DNA of 64,000 bases, from positions 1 through 64,000 of the forward strand of contig CAMJPM010000001.1 of assembly GCA_946407725.1 (NCBI GenBank). Direction: 5' to 3'. The translations under genes and the position numbers were made by a program. The stretch's first letter is position 1, and each line of letters opens with the position of its first letter. Below, one piece after another: positions 6,934 through 16,000 of the stretch. The notes under the pieces are model-generated. The model was not told the origin of the DNA, did not search any database, and worked only from the letters and a program-made list of their open reading frames with translations. Origin of the DNA: an uncultured Lachnospiraceae bacterium (GTDB taxonomy: Bacteria > Bacillota > Clostridia > Lachnospirales > Lachnospiraceae).

Positions 6934-7851
6934 CTATGCCCTATCAGTTCCAAAGTGATAAGGATTATGGCCATTTATAAAACACCGGTATACCCCATAA
7001 AGGTTAGCATCATTCCTGAACTTACAGGTCGTTATCTCCGCCCTCCTCACATAATAGGGGCAGGTCTCATACAATCCATTAAGATGTTCTCTGATTGCTT
7101 CAATAAATGCAGGCTGGGCACTTATCCCTCCGCCTATCGCAAACAGATCCGGATCATAAACATTCTGGAAATTGAATATCTGTACTGCAATCTCCGATGT
7201 ATATTTTTTCAGGACTCCGACAGCTTCTTCATCCCCGCTGTTCACGGCATCAAAAACAATTCTGCCATTCACTTCGCATTCATGCAACCCCTTGGTCTTT
7301 GCATACAGGCGGCACAGCTGCGGTACTCCACAGCGGTTCCCCCATACACCGTCTTTTGACGGCAGGCCGTTACGGTCCGTAATCATATAGGAAACCTCTC
7401 CGGCTGAAAAATGGCTTCCCCTGTACAGCTGGTGATCATGTATCAATGCGCCTCCTATCATGGTTCCGAATAACAGCACCATCCCGTTAGACACATCCTT
7501 AAGACTTCCGGCTGAGGCTTCTGCCAGTGCCGCACATTTGGCATCATTTTCCAGGTGGATCGCAACCGGACAACGTTCTTTAAGCGCATCGCGGAAGTAA
7601 AAGCCGTCATTATACCGGAGGGCTCCACCCATTATAACGTAACCCTTTTCAGAATCGATGATCCCCGGCATTGAGATCGCAATGCCATTACACTCTTTTA
7701 CTCCATCATAGATCTTTCCGATGGACTCTACGAGCTCTTCCCTTCCTGACTTGGGAGTATCCATGCTTCCGTGCGACAGGAAATTCATCGCTTCATCAAT
7801 TTCTGCATATTTTATGGCTGTTCCGCCGATATCCACCGCAAGCACCGACAT
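6934..7851 (-). CDS. ROK-family sugar kinase
   Basis: The 305-residue protein begins MSVLAVDIGGTAIKYAEID, the ROK phosphate-binding motif (DIGGT at residues 7-11). A catalytic Asp is in HLENDAKCAALAE and a second glycine-rich phosphate site is in LLFGTMIGGALIHD. The usual zinc motif CxCGxxGC is degenerate (NRCGVPQLC). ROK kinases phosphorylate glucose, fructose, N-acetylated sugars or relatives. It is the third gene of a unit with an aldolase and a glycyl-radical enzyme, so it probably supplies a phosphorylated sugar or sugar alcohol to them. No transporter gene is next to it. Confidence 0.9.
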   Translation of the reverse strand: MSVLAVDIGGTAIKYAEIDEAMNFLSHGSMDTPKSGREELVESIGKIYDGVKECNGIAISMPGIIDSEKGYVIMGGALRYNDGFYFRDALKERCPVAIHLENDAKCAALAEASAGSLKDVSNGMVLLFGTMIGGALIHDHQLYRGSHFSAGEVSYMITDRNGLPSKDGVWGNRCGVPQLCRLYAKTKGLHECEVNGRIVFDAVNSGDEEAVGVLKKYTSEIAVQIFNFQNVYDPDLFAIGGGISAQPAFIEAIREHLNGLYETCPYYVRRAEITTCKFRNDANLYGVYRCFINGHNPYHFGTDRA

Positions 7852-7870
7852 GTCTGTACCTCCTACTTCG

Positions 7871-8554
7871 TCATCCTATAAGATCAGCCATGCTTTTGTC
7901 TTCTCCGGCGACCTTGGCAAAATCATGTATAAAAGCATCTATCGCCCCGTCTATGGCAAGGTTTTTCACAAGTGCCTCGATAACATCGGGAGCGCAGGTT
8001 GAACCTCCAATCCCATATGCACACAGTTCCAGAACCTGCTGGCTGTTCTTGAATGATGCTGCCAGAACCTTTGTATCCATCCTGTGGATCGTAAGTATAT
8101 CCTGTATCTGCTTTACTATCCCGATACCATCGTATCCCATGTTATCTATCCTGTTAACATACGGTGCCACATAATCCGCTCCGGCCTTTGCCGCAAGATA
8201 AGCCTGCATCGGTGTATATACCACAGTGCCGCAGGTATGGATCCCTTCTTCCTTTAATATTCTGATCGCTTTGAAGCCTTCCGGTACGGACGGAACCTTA
8301 ATGATCGTGTTACTGCCAAGGAGCTTCACTATAGCCCTTGCATCTTTTATCATGCCTTCGGCATCAAGAGGCAGCGCCTGGGCGAACAGGAGACTGTCGG
8401 CACCTATAATCTCCCTTATCTCCTTAAGAACATCCACCGGATTCCTGCCTGTCTTTGACAGGATTGACGGATTGGTTGTAACCCCGTCTATCGGGTACAA
8501 TCCGAATAACCTTTTTATATCATCTACATTCGCATCATCAATAAACAGTTTCAA
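7871..8554 (-). CDS. Transaldolase-like fructose-6-phosphate aldolase (FSA/TalC type)
   Basis: At 227 residues it has the length of the small TalC/FSA group rather than full transaldolases. It starts MKLFIDDANVDDIK, has GVTTNPSIL at residues 24-32, and the Schiff-base lysine is Lys86 in NTIIKVPSVPEG, equal to Lys85 of E. coli FsaA. It is a cytoplasmic class I aldolase that cleaves keto-sugar 6-phosphates, or 1-deoxy analogues, to glyceraldehyde 3-phosphate and a ketone. It lies 39 bases after the glycyl-radical enzyme and 19 before the ROK kinase. E. coli likewise keeps fsa genes beside ybiW or pflD. Confidence 0.9.
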   Translation of the reverse strand: MKLFIDDANVDDIKRLFGLYPIDGVTTNPSILSKTGRNPVDVLKEIREIIGADSLLFAQALPLDAEGMIKDARAIVKLLGSNTIIKVPSVPEGFKAIRILKEEGIHTCGTVVYTPMQAYLAAKAGADYVAPYVNRIDNMGYDGIGIVKQIQDILTIHRMDTKVLAASFKNSQQVLELCAYGIGGSTCAPDVIEALVKNLAIDGAIDAFIHDFAKVAGEDKSMADLIG

Positions 8555-8593
8555 ACCTCATTCCTCCTTATCATGTCCTTAATAAAAATTATC

Positions 8594-11008
8594 TTAAAGT
8601 GTCTGTTCCGTCCTTGCAATGATATCATCCTGTGTCTTACGGGACAGGACATTGAAGAAAGCACTGTACCCTGCGACCCTGACGATAAGATCCTTGTGTT
8701 TTTCAGGATGAACCTGTGCATCCAGCAGGGTCTCACGGGATACGATATTGTATTGTACGTGATATCCATGCAGCCTGTTGAAGAAAGCTGCTATAAGCAT
8801 CATAAGCTTCTGCTTGTTTTCTTCGGTGGAAAGCATCTGTGGGGTCATCTTCTGATTAAGCAGTACACCTCCAGTGATCTTTTCCGTAGGCAGCTTGGAA
8901 ACCGACTTGAATACTGCCGTGGGTCCGTGGGTATCTGCGTTATGTGCAGGACTGCAGCCCTCTGCCAGTGGCTCATAAGCATTCCTTCCGTCAGGAGTAG
9001 CCATTGTCCCCATACCCTGCCCGACATTTGCACTGATGGACGAGGTTCCGCCGTACCGGATGCCGCCGACAGGACCGCGGTTGTATCTTGTGTTCGGATA
9101 CTTCTTTATCTCGTCAAGGTAGGAGTCGTAAGCCTCAACCACTAATCTGTCAACGCTGTCATCATCGTTGCCGTACTTGGGAGCTTCATTAATGAGAAGC
9201 TGCTGTATCTTCTTATTCTCAGGCGACTGAAAATCATCCAATATGGCGTTCCACAGCTGTTCAGGTGTTATCTTCTTTTCTTCAAATACGAGCTTTTTGA
9301 TCGCCGCAAGGGAATCCGCCATGTTTGCGATACCCACCTGAAGCCCTGAGATAAAGTCATACACTGCGCCGCCTTCCTTGATCGTCCTGCCTCTTCCGAT
9401 ACAGTCATCTGTAAGCGCCGAGCAGAGGATGTCCGGCACATCCCTTTCGGATGCTAAGTCTATGGCATTCTCGACTATGACCGAATATCGGGTCATTTCC
9501 CTTACCGTCTTGTCCCATGCATCCAGCAGCTCCTCATAGCTCTTCATATCCTTGAAACAGCCATATCCTTTCGTGAAACGCTTCCCGCTCGTTAAATCAA
9601 CACCGTCATTCATGGCACAGAGCAGCACACGGGGAAAATTGATGTAAGACATTCCCGTACAGCGGTATCCCCATTTTCCGGGAACAGCCGTTTCAACGCA
9701 GCCGATGGCACTGTAATTATACGCATCCTCTTCCTTTACCCCCCAGTTAATAAATGAAGGTATTATGATCTCGTCGTTGTTCAACGCAGGCATTCCGAAG
9801 CCCAGCTTCATAACCTCTATGCATTCATCAAAGAATTTTTTGTTAATATTTTTATGGTAGCGTACAGTCAGGTTGGGCTGGGTCAGCCTGGTCTGTGCAA
9901 CGGATCTCAATACAAGAAAGCTTAATTCGTTAACCGCATCCTTTTTATCCGTTGTCTGCCCTCCGATAGTGACATTCTGGTACATGGGCGAACCAGCCGA
10001 TGAAAGCGTATGTGCCTGGGAACGAACCTTATTTATCGTAAGCGTCTTTATCCACAGGCATGTAAGCAGCTCCAATGCATCCTCTTCCGTTATCTTCCCG
10101 CTGTCTAAATCAGCCATATAATAAGGATACATATACTGGTCGAACCTTCCGTAGCTTAAAGAGTGTCCGTTTGATTCAATCTGCAGGATAAGCTGGATGA
10201 ACCATACGCTCTGCACTGCTTCCCTGAAGGATGAAGCCGGTTCGTAAGGAACTCTTGAACAGATACGGCTCATTTCTTCAAGCTCTTCCCTCCTTGAAGG
10301 ATCGTTTTCCCTTTCAGCCATCTCCTTCGCAAGTGCGCTGTAGCGCAAAGAAAACTTATGTACTGCGTCGATCACGATCAGCACTGCCTTGTAAAAAACC
10401 GCCTTATCTATAGATTCAGGATCGGTAAGATCAAGCTCACTTCTTAACTTCCTGACCCTCTCTTCATAACCCTTAAGTCCGCTATTAAGAACACGCTCAT
10501 AATTAACAGCCAGGTGTGCATCTCCTGCATTCAGCTTCCCCTCCATGCCAAACACTCCGGTTTCCATGAACACGCTTACCTCCTCCGGCAGAAGAGCCTC
10601 TCCCCTTGCACGGAGATTATTGTTATCCCAGAAGGCCGCGATCTCACGAAGCTGCTTCTTCGTTTCTTCCGTTATATAGAACACATCACCGTCCCGCTTC
10701 TCGAACAGATCGAGTTCGTTTAAGACAAATTCAAGGGTATATTCCGGAAATACCGGTGCGTTGCGGTTCTTACCGGCCTGATTGCCTGCAATAAGTGTCT
10801 TATCTTCTATATAAATGCTCATCCTGGAAAGGATGTTCTGAAGCATAAGAGCCCGCATCATCACCCTTGGCTGGTTCCTGTTCTCCCGGTAGCTATCCGT
10901 TGCAAGCACTGCGCGTTCAGCTTCTACATACGGTTTCTCATCAAGAACTTCCTCGCGGAAAGAGCTCATACGATCTGTAAGTCTTCCGAAGTGTTCACGA
11001 TTTTCCAT
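8594..11008 (-). CDS. Glycyl-radical enzyme of the PflD/YbiW type (not a true pyruvate formate-lyase)
   Basis: The 804-residue product is of full length for the family. The radical site is Gly780 in VRVAGYSAFF, 25 residues from the end, and the catalytic cysteine is Cys437 in AIGCVETAVPG. Pyruvate formate-lyase has a Cys-Cys pair here; this protein has Gly-Cys-Val-Glu, as in dehydratase and ring-opening GREs. Neighbouring FSA aldolase, ROK kinase and activase genes match the E. coli ybiW/pflD arrangement, recently linked, to my recollection, to 1,5-anhydroglucitol 6-phosphate breakdown. The substrate is therefore an inference. It is oxygen-sensitive, cytoplasmic, and needs the divergently encoded activase. 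Confidence 0.9.
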   Translation of the reverse strand: MENREHFGRLTDRMSSFREEVLDEKPYVEAERAVLATDSYRENRNQPRVMMRALMLQNILSRMSIYIEDKTLIAGNQAGKNRNAPVFPEYTLEFVLNELDLFEKRDGDVFYITEETKKQLREIAAFWDNNNLRARGEALLPEEVSVFMETGVFGMEGKLNAGDAHLAVNYERVLNSGLKGYEERVRKLRSELDLTDPESIDKAVFYKAVLIVIDAVHKFSLRYSALAKEMAERENDPSRREELEEMSRICSRVPYEPASSFREAVQSVWFIQLILQIESNGHSLSYGRFDQYMYPYYMADLDSGKITEEDALELLTCLWIKTLTINKVRSQAHTLSSAGSPMYQNVTIGGQTTDKKDAVNELSFLVLRSVAQTRLTQPNLTVRYHKNINKKFFDECIEVMKLGFGMPALNNDEIIIPSFINWGVKEEDAYNYSAIGCVETAVPGKWGYRCTGMSYINFPRVLLCAMNDGVDLTSGKRFTKGYGCFKDMKSYEELLDAWDKTVREMTRYSVIVENAIDLASERDVPDILCSALTDDCIGRGRTIKEGGAVYDFISGLQVGIANMADSLAAIKKLVFEEKKITPEQLWNAILDDFQSPENKKIQQLLINEAPKYGNDDDSVDRLVVEAYDSYLDEIKKYPNTRYNRGPVGGIRYGGTSSISANVGQGMGTMATPDGRNAYEPLAEGCSPAHNADTHGPTAVFKSVSKLPTEKITGGVLLNQKMTPQMLSTEENKQKLMMLIAAFFNRLHGYHVQYNIVSRETLLDAQVHPEKHKDLIVRVAGYSAFFNVLSRKTQDDIIARTEQTL

Positions 11009-11021
11009 ATCCGCCCTCCTA

Positions 11022-11130
11022 TTTCGTTCGTAAATATTTTACTTCTGTTCGCAACTTTATGTTATCATTATTTTACGTATATGTCAACAATAAATTTCAT
11101 ATAGAAATATTTTTACTTTCGTTCGTAATT
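11022..11130. promoter_or_regulatory. Three repeated TTCGTTCGTAA-type boxes in the divergent promoter, probable DeoR operators
   Basis: Direct repeats TTTCGTTCGTAAA (11022-11034), TTCTGTTCGCAAC (11043-11055) and TTTCGTTCGTAAT (11118-11130) lie between the two divergent genes. The first two are downstream of the minus-strand -10, and the third is directly upstream of the plus-strand -35. TTCG-containing boxes are typical for GlpR/DeoR-type regulators, and a DeoR gene is the second gene of the plus-strand unit. Confidence 0.6.
11059..11087 (-). promoter_or_regulatory. Promoter of the glycyl-radical enzyme operon
   Basis: On the minus strand TTGACA (11082-11087) and TAACAT (11059-11064) are separated by exactly 17 bases. 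Transcription would start near 11052, inside the second TTCG box, as expected for repression. Confidence 0.65.
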
Positions 11131-11136
11131 TTTTGT

Positions 11137-11164
11137 TTGCTTTTTTTGAATAATCCTGTATAAT
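11137..11164 (+). promoter_or_regulatory. Promoter of the activase-deoR unit
   Basis: A perfect TATAAT (11159-11164) is preceded after 16 bases by TTGCTT (11137-11142). The third TTCG box ends 6 bases upstream of the -35. A purine-rich ribosome site (AAGGAAGG) precedes the activase ATG. Confidence 0.6.
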
Positions 11165-11210
11165 TGCAATCGGAAACAAAAACGATAATTAATTTAAGGA
11201 AGGAAAATCA

Positions 11211-11996
11211 ATGAAGGCAGACCGGGACAAAACCGGAATCATATTCAATATACAGAAATACTCCGTTAATGACGGTCCGGGCATCCGTACAACAGTGTTC
11301 CTGAAGGGTTGTCCACTCCGCTGTAAATGGTGTGCCAATCCCGAGAGCCAGAGGGCTGAATTGCAGGAAGTTTGGGACAGAAGCAGGAATGAATATAAAA
11401 CAGAAGGAGAACAAAAAAGTGTACAGCAGGTGCTTGATATCGTTCTCCAGGATAAAGCATTTTATGAAGAAAGCAACGGCGGAATCACCCTGTCGGGAGG
11501 AGAAATGCTCTTCCAGCCTGATTTTTCCTATCATCTGCTTACTGCCTCCAAAGAAGAGGGTCTGGATACCTGCTGCGAAACAACAGGCATGGCTGCTCCT
11601 GATGTGTTCAGGCGTGTAACGGAACCGGCGGACCACCTCCTTTTCGACCTGAAACACTGGAATGATTATGCCCACAAAAAAGGAACCGGTGTAAGCAATG
11701 CCCTGCCTGTAGAGAATATGAAACAGGCGATCGCGGATGGAAAGGATGTCCTGCCGCGGATACCCGTCATTCCGGACTTCAATGATTCCATAGAGGATGC
11801 CGGGGAGCTTGCCAGGCTGCTTCGTTCCATAGGTGCGGACAGGTGCCAGCTGCTTCCGTTCCATCAGTTCGGCGAAAATAAATACGACCTTATAGGCATG
11901 GATTATAGCTATCGTGACGTGCCGGCGCTTCACAGGGAGGATCTTGAGCCATACAGGCAGGCTATGTCCATCCCTGGCATTGATGCCTTCTTTTAA
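11211..11996 (+). CDS. Radical SAM glycyl-radical-enzyme activase, short form
   Basis: The 261-residue protein has the radical SAM cluster motif Cys34-x3-Cys38-x2-Cys41 (GCPLRCKWCANPES), preceded by the activase signature YSVNDGPGIRTTVFLKG, and the SAM-binding GGE motif in LSGGEMLFQPD. It generates the glycyl radical on its partner using SAM and a 4Fe-4S cluster. Most activases of non-PFL enzymes, including PflC/YbiY types as I know them, carry a ferredoxin-like insertion with eight extra cysteines after the CxxxCxxC motif. Here residues 42-75 contain none, so the protein is built like PFL activase while its partner is not a PFL. Divergent from the partner gene; first gene of its unit. Confidence 0.9.
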   Translation: MKADRDKTGIIFNIQKYSVNDGPGIRTTVFLKGCPLRCKWCANPESQRAELQEVWDRSRNEYKTEGEQKSVQQVLDIVLQDKAFYEESNGGITLSGGEMLFQPDFSYHLLTASKEEGLDTCCETTGMAAPDVFRRVTEPADHLLFDLKHWNDYAHKKGTGVSNALPVENMKQAIADGKDVLPRIPVIPDFNDSIEDAGELARLLRSIGADRCQLLPFHQFGENKYDLIGMDYSYRDVPALHREDLEPYRQAMSIPGIDAFF

Positions 11997-12038
11997 CAGG
12001 GTACTATAACAATACAGATCAGGAGGATAGAGATATAA

Positions 12039-12791
12039 ATGTCTGACAAACAGGAAAGCAGAATGAAGCAGATACTTGAACTGCTTTCAAAAGAAAAGAA
12101 AATGGATGTGTCGGTATTGGCAAATAAGCTGGATGTTTCCCAGGTCACAGTAAGAAAGGACCTTGACGCACTGGAATCAAAGGGCTTTATCCGGAGGATC
12201 CACGGATACGCAGAACTCAATGATTCTGACCATATCTCCAGCAGGCTGGCCTATCATTATGAAGAGAAAAAAAAGATTGCCGGACTGGCATCTGAACTTG
12301 TGCATGACGGCGACACCATCATGATAGAAAGCGGGAGCTGCTGCACGATCCTCGCGGATATCCTTGCCGCGAGATGTCAGAACCTGACAATAATAACCAA
12401 CAGCACATTCATTGCAGAATACATCCGTGATCATAAAAATGTGCAGGTTATCTTACTCGGCGGAATATACCAGCAGGATTCACAGTGCCTTGTGGGTCCC
12501 ATGATACGCGAAAACGCAGACAATTACCATGTGAATTATTTCTTCATAGGTACTGACGGCTGGAGCGAACATTCGGGCTTTTCCAACAAGGATCAGCTCC
12601 GCGCCCAGGCTGTACGTGACATGGCTCACGCCTGTGACGAGGTAGTTGTGCTGACGGAAAGCGAGAAGTTTAATACAGCCGGAACCGTTCCGCTGAACCT
12701 AAAGAACGGCAGTATACGACTGATCACGGATGATAAGCTGTCACCGGAAATAAAGGATGCGTTGAAAAACCGCGGCATAAATATTATGTGA
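12039..12791 (+). CDS. DeoR/GlpR-family transcriptional regulator
   Basis: Residues 1-60 are a DeoR winged helix (VSVLANKLDVSQVTVRKDLD, then FIRRIHGYAEL), and residues 75-235 a DeoRC sugar-phosphate sensor domain (ESGSCCTILADIL, FIGTDGWSEHSGF). The length of 250 residues is standard. It follows the activase by 42 bases. DeoR proteins generally repress catabolic genes until a phosphorylated sugar binds. The three TTCG boxes in the shared promoter are the likely targets, so the whole island is probably induced by a pathway intermediate. Confidence 0.9.
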   Translation: MSDKQESRMKQILELLSKEKKMDVSVLANKLDVSQVTVRKDLDALESKGFIRRIHGYAELNDSDHISSRLAYHYEEKKKIAGLASELVHDGDTIMIESGSCCTILADILAARCQNLTIITNSTFIAEYIRDHKNVQVILLGGIYQQDSQCLVGPMIRENADNYHVNYFFIGTDGWSEHSGFSNKDQLRAQAVRDMAHACDEVVVLTESEKFNTAGTVPLNLKNGSIRLITDDKLSPEIKDALKNRGINIM

Positions 12792-13036
12792 TCAAATACC
12801 GTATATTTGACTTAATACCGTTCCTATATCCCCATCGATACAGATGTATCCTGAATCACGTCCGGACAGAATGCCTCTCCGTAATTGATGCAGGCATACA
12901 TCGCATTTTCGGACGCATCTGTCATCTGCAAGAACAGATGATTAATTATCACAGGTGTATTGGCTCCAACACCAAGTTCAATGTAAAGCACCTTGTGAGT
13001 TATTTTCTTATGAGTTTTTCGAAAAGTTCAGGATTC
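12792..13036 (-). pseudogene. C-terminal relic of a Sir2-like protein, frameshifted
   Basis: The minus strand encodes, in successive frames, NPELFEKLIRK, then KVLYIELGVGANTPVII, QMTDASENAMYACINYGEA and finally ICIDGDIGTVL before a TGA at 12792. This is the expected order of the C-terminal third of Clostridia Sir2-like NAD-dependent deacylases. At least two frameshifts are needed (near 13000 and near 12845), and the NAD-binding core is absent. The relic begins within the last codons of the large secreted protein gene, suggesting that a recombination event joined them. Confidence 0.65.
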
Positions 13037-16000
13037 TCCTTTGCTCTCTGCCTCTACCTCTATCGGGATTTTTTTAAGCTTTCTGTTCACAGCCTTCAGT
13101 GCTTTCCGCTCCGGCTTACTGCTGCCTTTCATTTTGATCGTCACCTTCGCTATACCGTTTTTCGGTTTATTTGACTTGACGGACTTTATGCTTATGCCGC
13201 AGCTTTTCCCTTCAGGATCAAGAGCCTCCATTGTAACTTTAAGACTGCTGACTACCTCTTTTTTATTTTTGGTAAAGGGAACAGACGCATTCATGCTTAC
13301 CTTTACTGTATATCCGAGGGATGAGGCTTCAATGGTTTTCAGATTTTCCTGAACATTGCTTCCATTAGACGTGCCACCGTTATTGCTTCCCGCATCATTG
13401 CTTCCATTGGACGTGCCACCGTTATTGCTTCCCGCATCATTGTTTTCATTGGACGCGCCACCGTTATTGCTTCCCGCATCATTGCTTCCATTGGACGCGC
13501 CACCGTTATTGCTTCCCGCATCATTGTTTCCATTACCGCCCGGATTGTCCGGATTATCAGAATTTTCAGGGTCTTTTGGCTTTACCGGATCTGCACCCTT
13601 TTTCCAGATCACATAAAATGTAGTATCCCCGGTTATTTTTATTTCTGCCCCGTTATTGTATTCCGTTTCATTTTCATTCCTCCAGCCAGACAGATAATAT
13701 CCGGTACGCTTGAACATATCTCCCTTCAGGGTGACCTTTGATCCCTTTTCAACAGTCTCTATGACATCATCCTCATTACTTCCGTTAGAGCAGTATGTAA
13801 CCGTACAGTATTTCTGAAGTGCCTCTTCTCCTGTGTCCGGATCCACTGAACCTGGATTCACTTTAAGTGTAAGCACCATCCTGTATTGGTCGGGAACCGT
13901 GACAGAGATGTTTCCGTCCGCATCCCTGGTGACTGTGGTATCCGCATCCCTCGCCACCCCCGATATAATGACAGAGCCCTCGCTCACAGCATGTATAGCT
14001 CCTGATGAGTCCACCGTTGCCACGTCCGTATTCATGCTATTCCACTTTATCTTCTTATCCGTTGCGTCTGTGGGATAGCTATTGTACTTAATCCTGTATA
14101 TCTCCCCCTTATTCAGGACAAGATCAGGCTCATTTACATCGATAAAAAAGTCGGAAATGTCCTCCTTAAATTCTTCTTTATAGTCTGCTTCCTCATCAGG
14201 CATATCAAGGTAAGGTTCATCCTCTCCGTCACCCAATACTTCAATCCCATATCTTTCCTCCGTTTCTACCTCATATTCAGGATCCGGAGCCTCTTTAAGG
14301 GAATCCGTCGCTGCGGCAGAGTAATTTGCCGGAACATCATTAAGGGAAAGCTCTACCATTGTCAGCGGGATATAACTACCGGGATCTCCTTCACATACCT
14401 GAAGCTCCTCTTTCAATTCCTCTCTTTCATCCCAAATGGATTTCTCTGTCTCATCACCGGCATTTACATATCCTGCGCAGTATGTAACACCGGAGGTTCC
14501 GAAAAGGTCATAGAATGCTTTATCCAGATCTCCCGTTATCTCAAGATATGTGGCGTTTGAGCCGTTTTTGAATTCCCTTTTGGCTGCCCCGCTCCTTACG
14601 ACAGCAATTCGGTAAGAAGCGTCAAACTGCCTGTGGAAATAGGAGGTTCCGTAAAGATCTGACACAAGCGCCGCAACGGTCTTAACCCTGTTGTATTCGG
14701 TATCATTAAGCGCGAATTCATTGACATATCCCCTCCTTGCTGTAGAGCGTGAGGCAGCCGAAAGCTTTCCCACGGAACGGGCAAGGAAGCTGTCATAAGG
14801 TTCTGCCTCCGTTTTCGTGATCCCCTGGTCATAGATATCCACTTTTGATGAATCGGTGAGATCTGAATATGCCTCTTTTATTTCCGCCTCATATCCCGCA
14901 AGAGCCTCCGCATAGCAGTCGCTTTTCCTTGATTCATATTCGAGTTTGTCATATTCCGATATAAGCTCGTCCCTGTAATGCTTCAGACCGGCAGGATAAT
15001 CTTCAGGATCGTAGCTGTCTATCAGGTTCCTCATATCAGAATTGGCAATGACAGCATATTCCTGATCCCCGTCTATGCTCTGGATCGACTGGTTATATAC
15101 ATAGTCCGGCAGCTCGCTGTTTACCATGTCATGCACCTTGTCATTTTCTTTCTTGAATTTCTTAAAGGCGTTTTCCGCTTCGTTAAGGAGCTCTTTGTAT
15201 TTACCGGCCCTCTTTTTAAGGTCGGCCTTATATAGCTCATAACCTGCCAGGGCGTTCTCATAATTCGCCTTTATGTTTGACATGGTTTCATCATACTGCT
15301 TCGTGTTGCTGCCATCAAAAACGGCAAGACTGGTATAGAGGATGTCCATGTTTTTATTCTCGTCATTAATTGCCCCGGCACAGGCTCCGGATCCGGCGAA
15401 CTCCCCGGTGCCAAGCTCACCTGACAGGATCTCAAGTCCCCTGGTATTATTGATGATCGTCTTTGATTCATCAAGAACCGTCTTATAGAGCCCGTCAAGT
15501 CCCGAATATATGGAAGCATATTCATTCTTGATCTTTTTATAAGCGTTAAGCAGTATTTCCTCTGATCTTTTTTTCTCAGCTTTATTTGATTCGCTGAAGC
15601 CCTGCGAAAGCTCAGCCATTGATAAGTGCTGCCTGAAGTCCGTCAGCACTTCATCGCTGCCTTCCTTCATGTCCACATAGGGAAAGGCGGTTTTCAGATT
15701 AGGTGCGAAGAAACCCTTCCCTTCATTCAGGGCATCCGTGATCTTCTGATCCCCTGCGTAATAGGCATCTTCACAGACCCAGCCGTTTTGATTAAAGACA
15801 CCGCCGAGTCTTTCCTGTATTTCGGAAGCCCTGTTATTTAGACTGTTAATTTTAAGCTCCTCATAGAGCTCCCTGATTTTTTCCTCTCTTTTATAACGGG
15901 TTGCTCCTTCGTTCACGGTCTGTTGATCGCCTGTTGTTTCATAAACCACTACATTTTCCACCTCTGTCCTGTAACGGGATGCGTTACCGCCCAGACCCTC

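Noticed and set aside
8594..11008. Assignment as pyruvate formate-lyase (pflB)
   Set aside because: The Cys-Cys pair of PFL is absent (only Cys437), and the neighbours are an FSA aldolase and a sugar kinase.
12788..13174. Plus-strand ORF after the deoR gene
   Set aside because: It is antisense to the Sir2-like relic and the end of the secreted protein gene; the minus-strand reading gives recognisable motifs.
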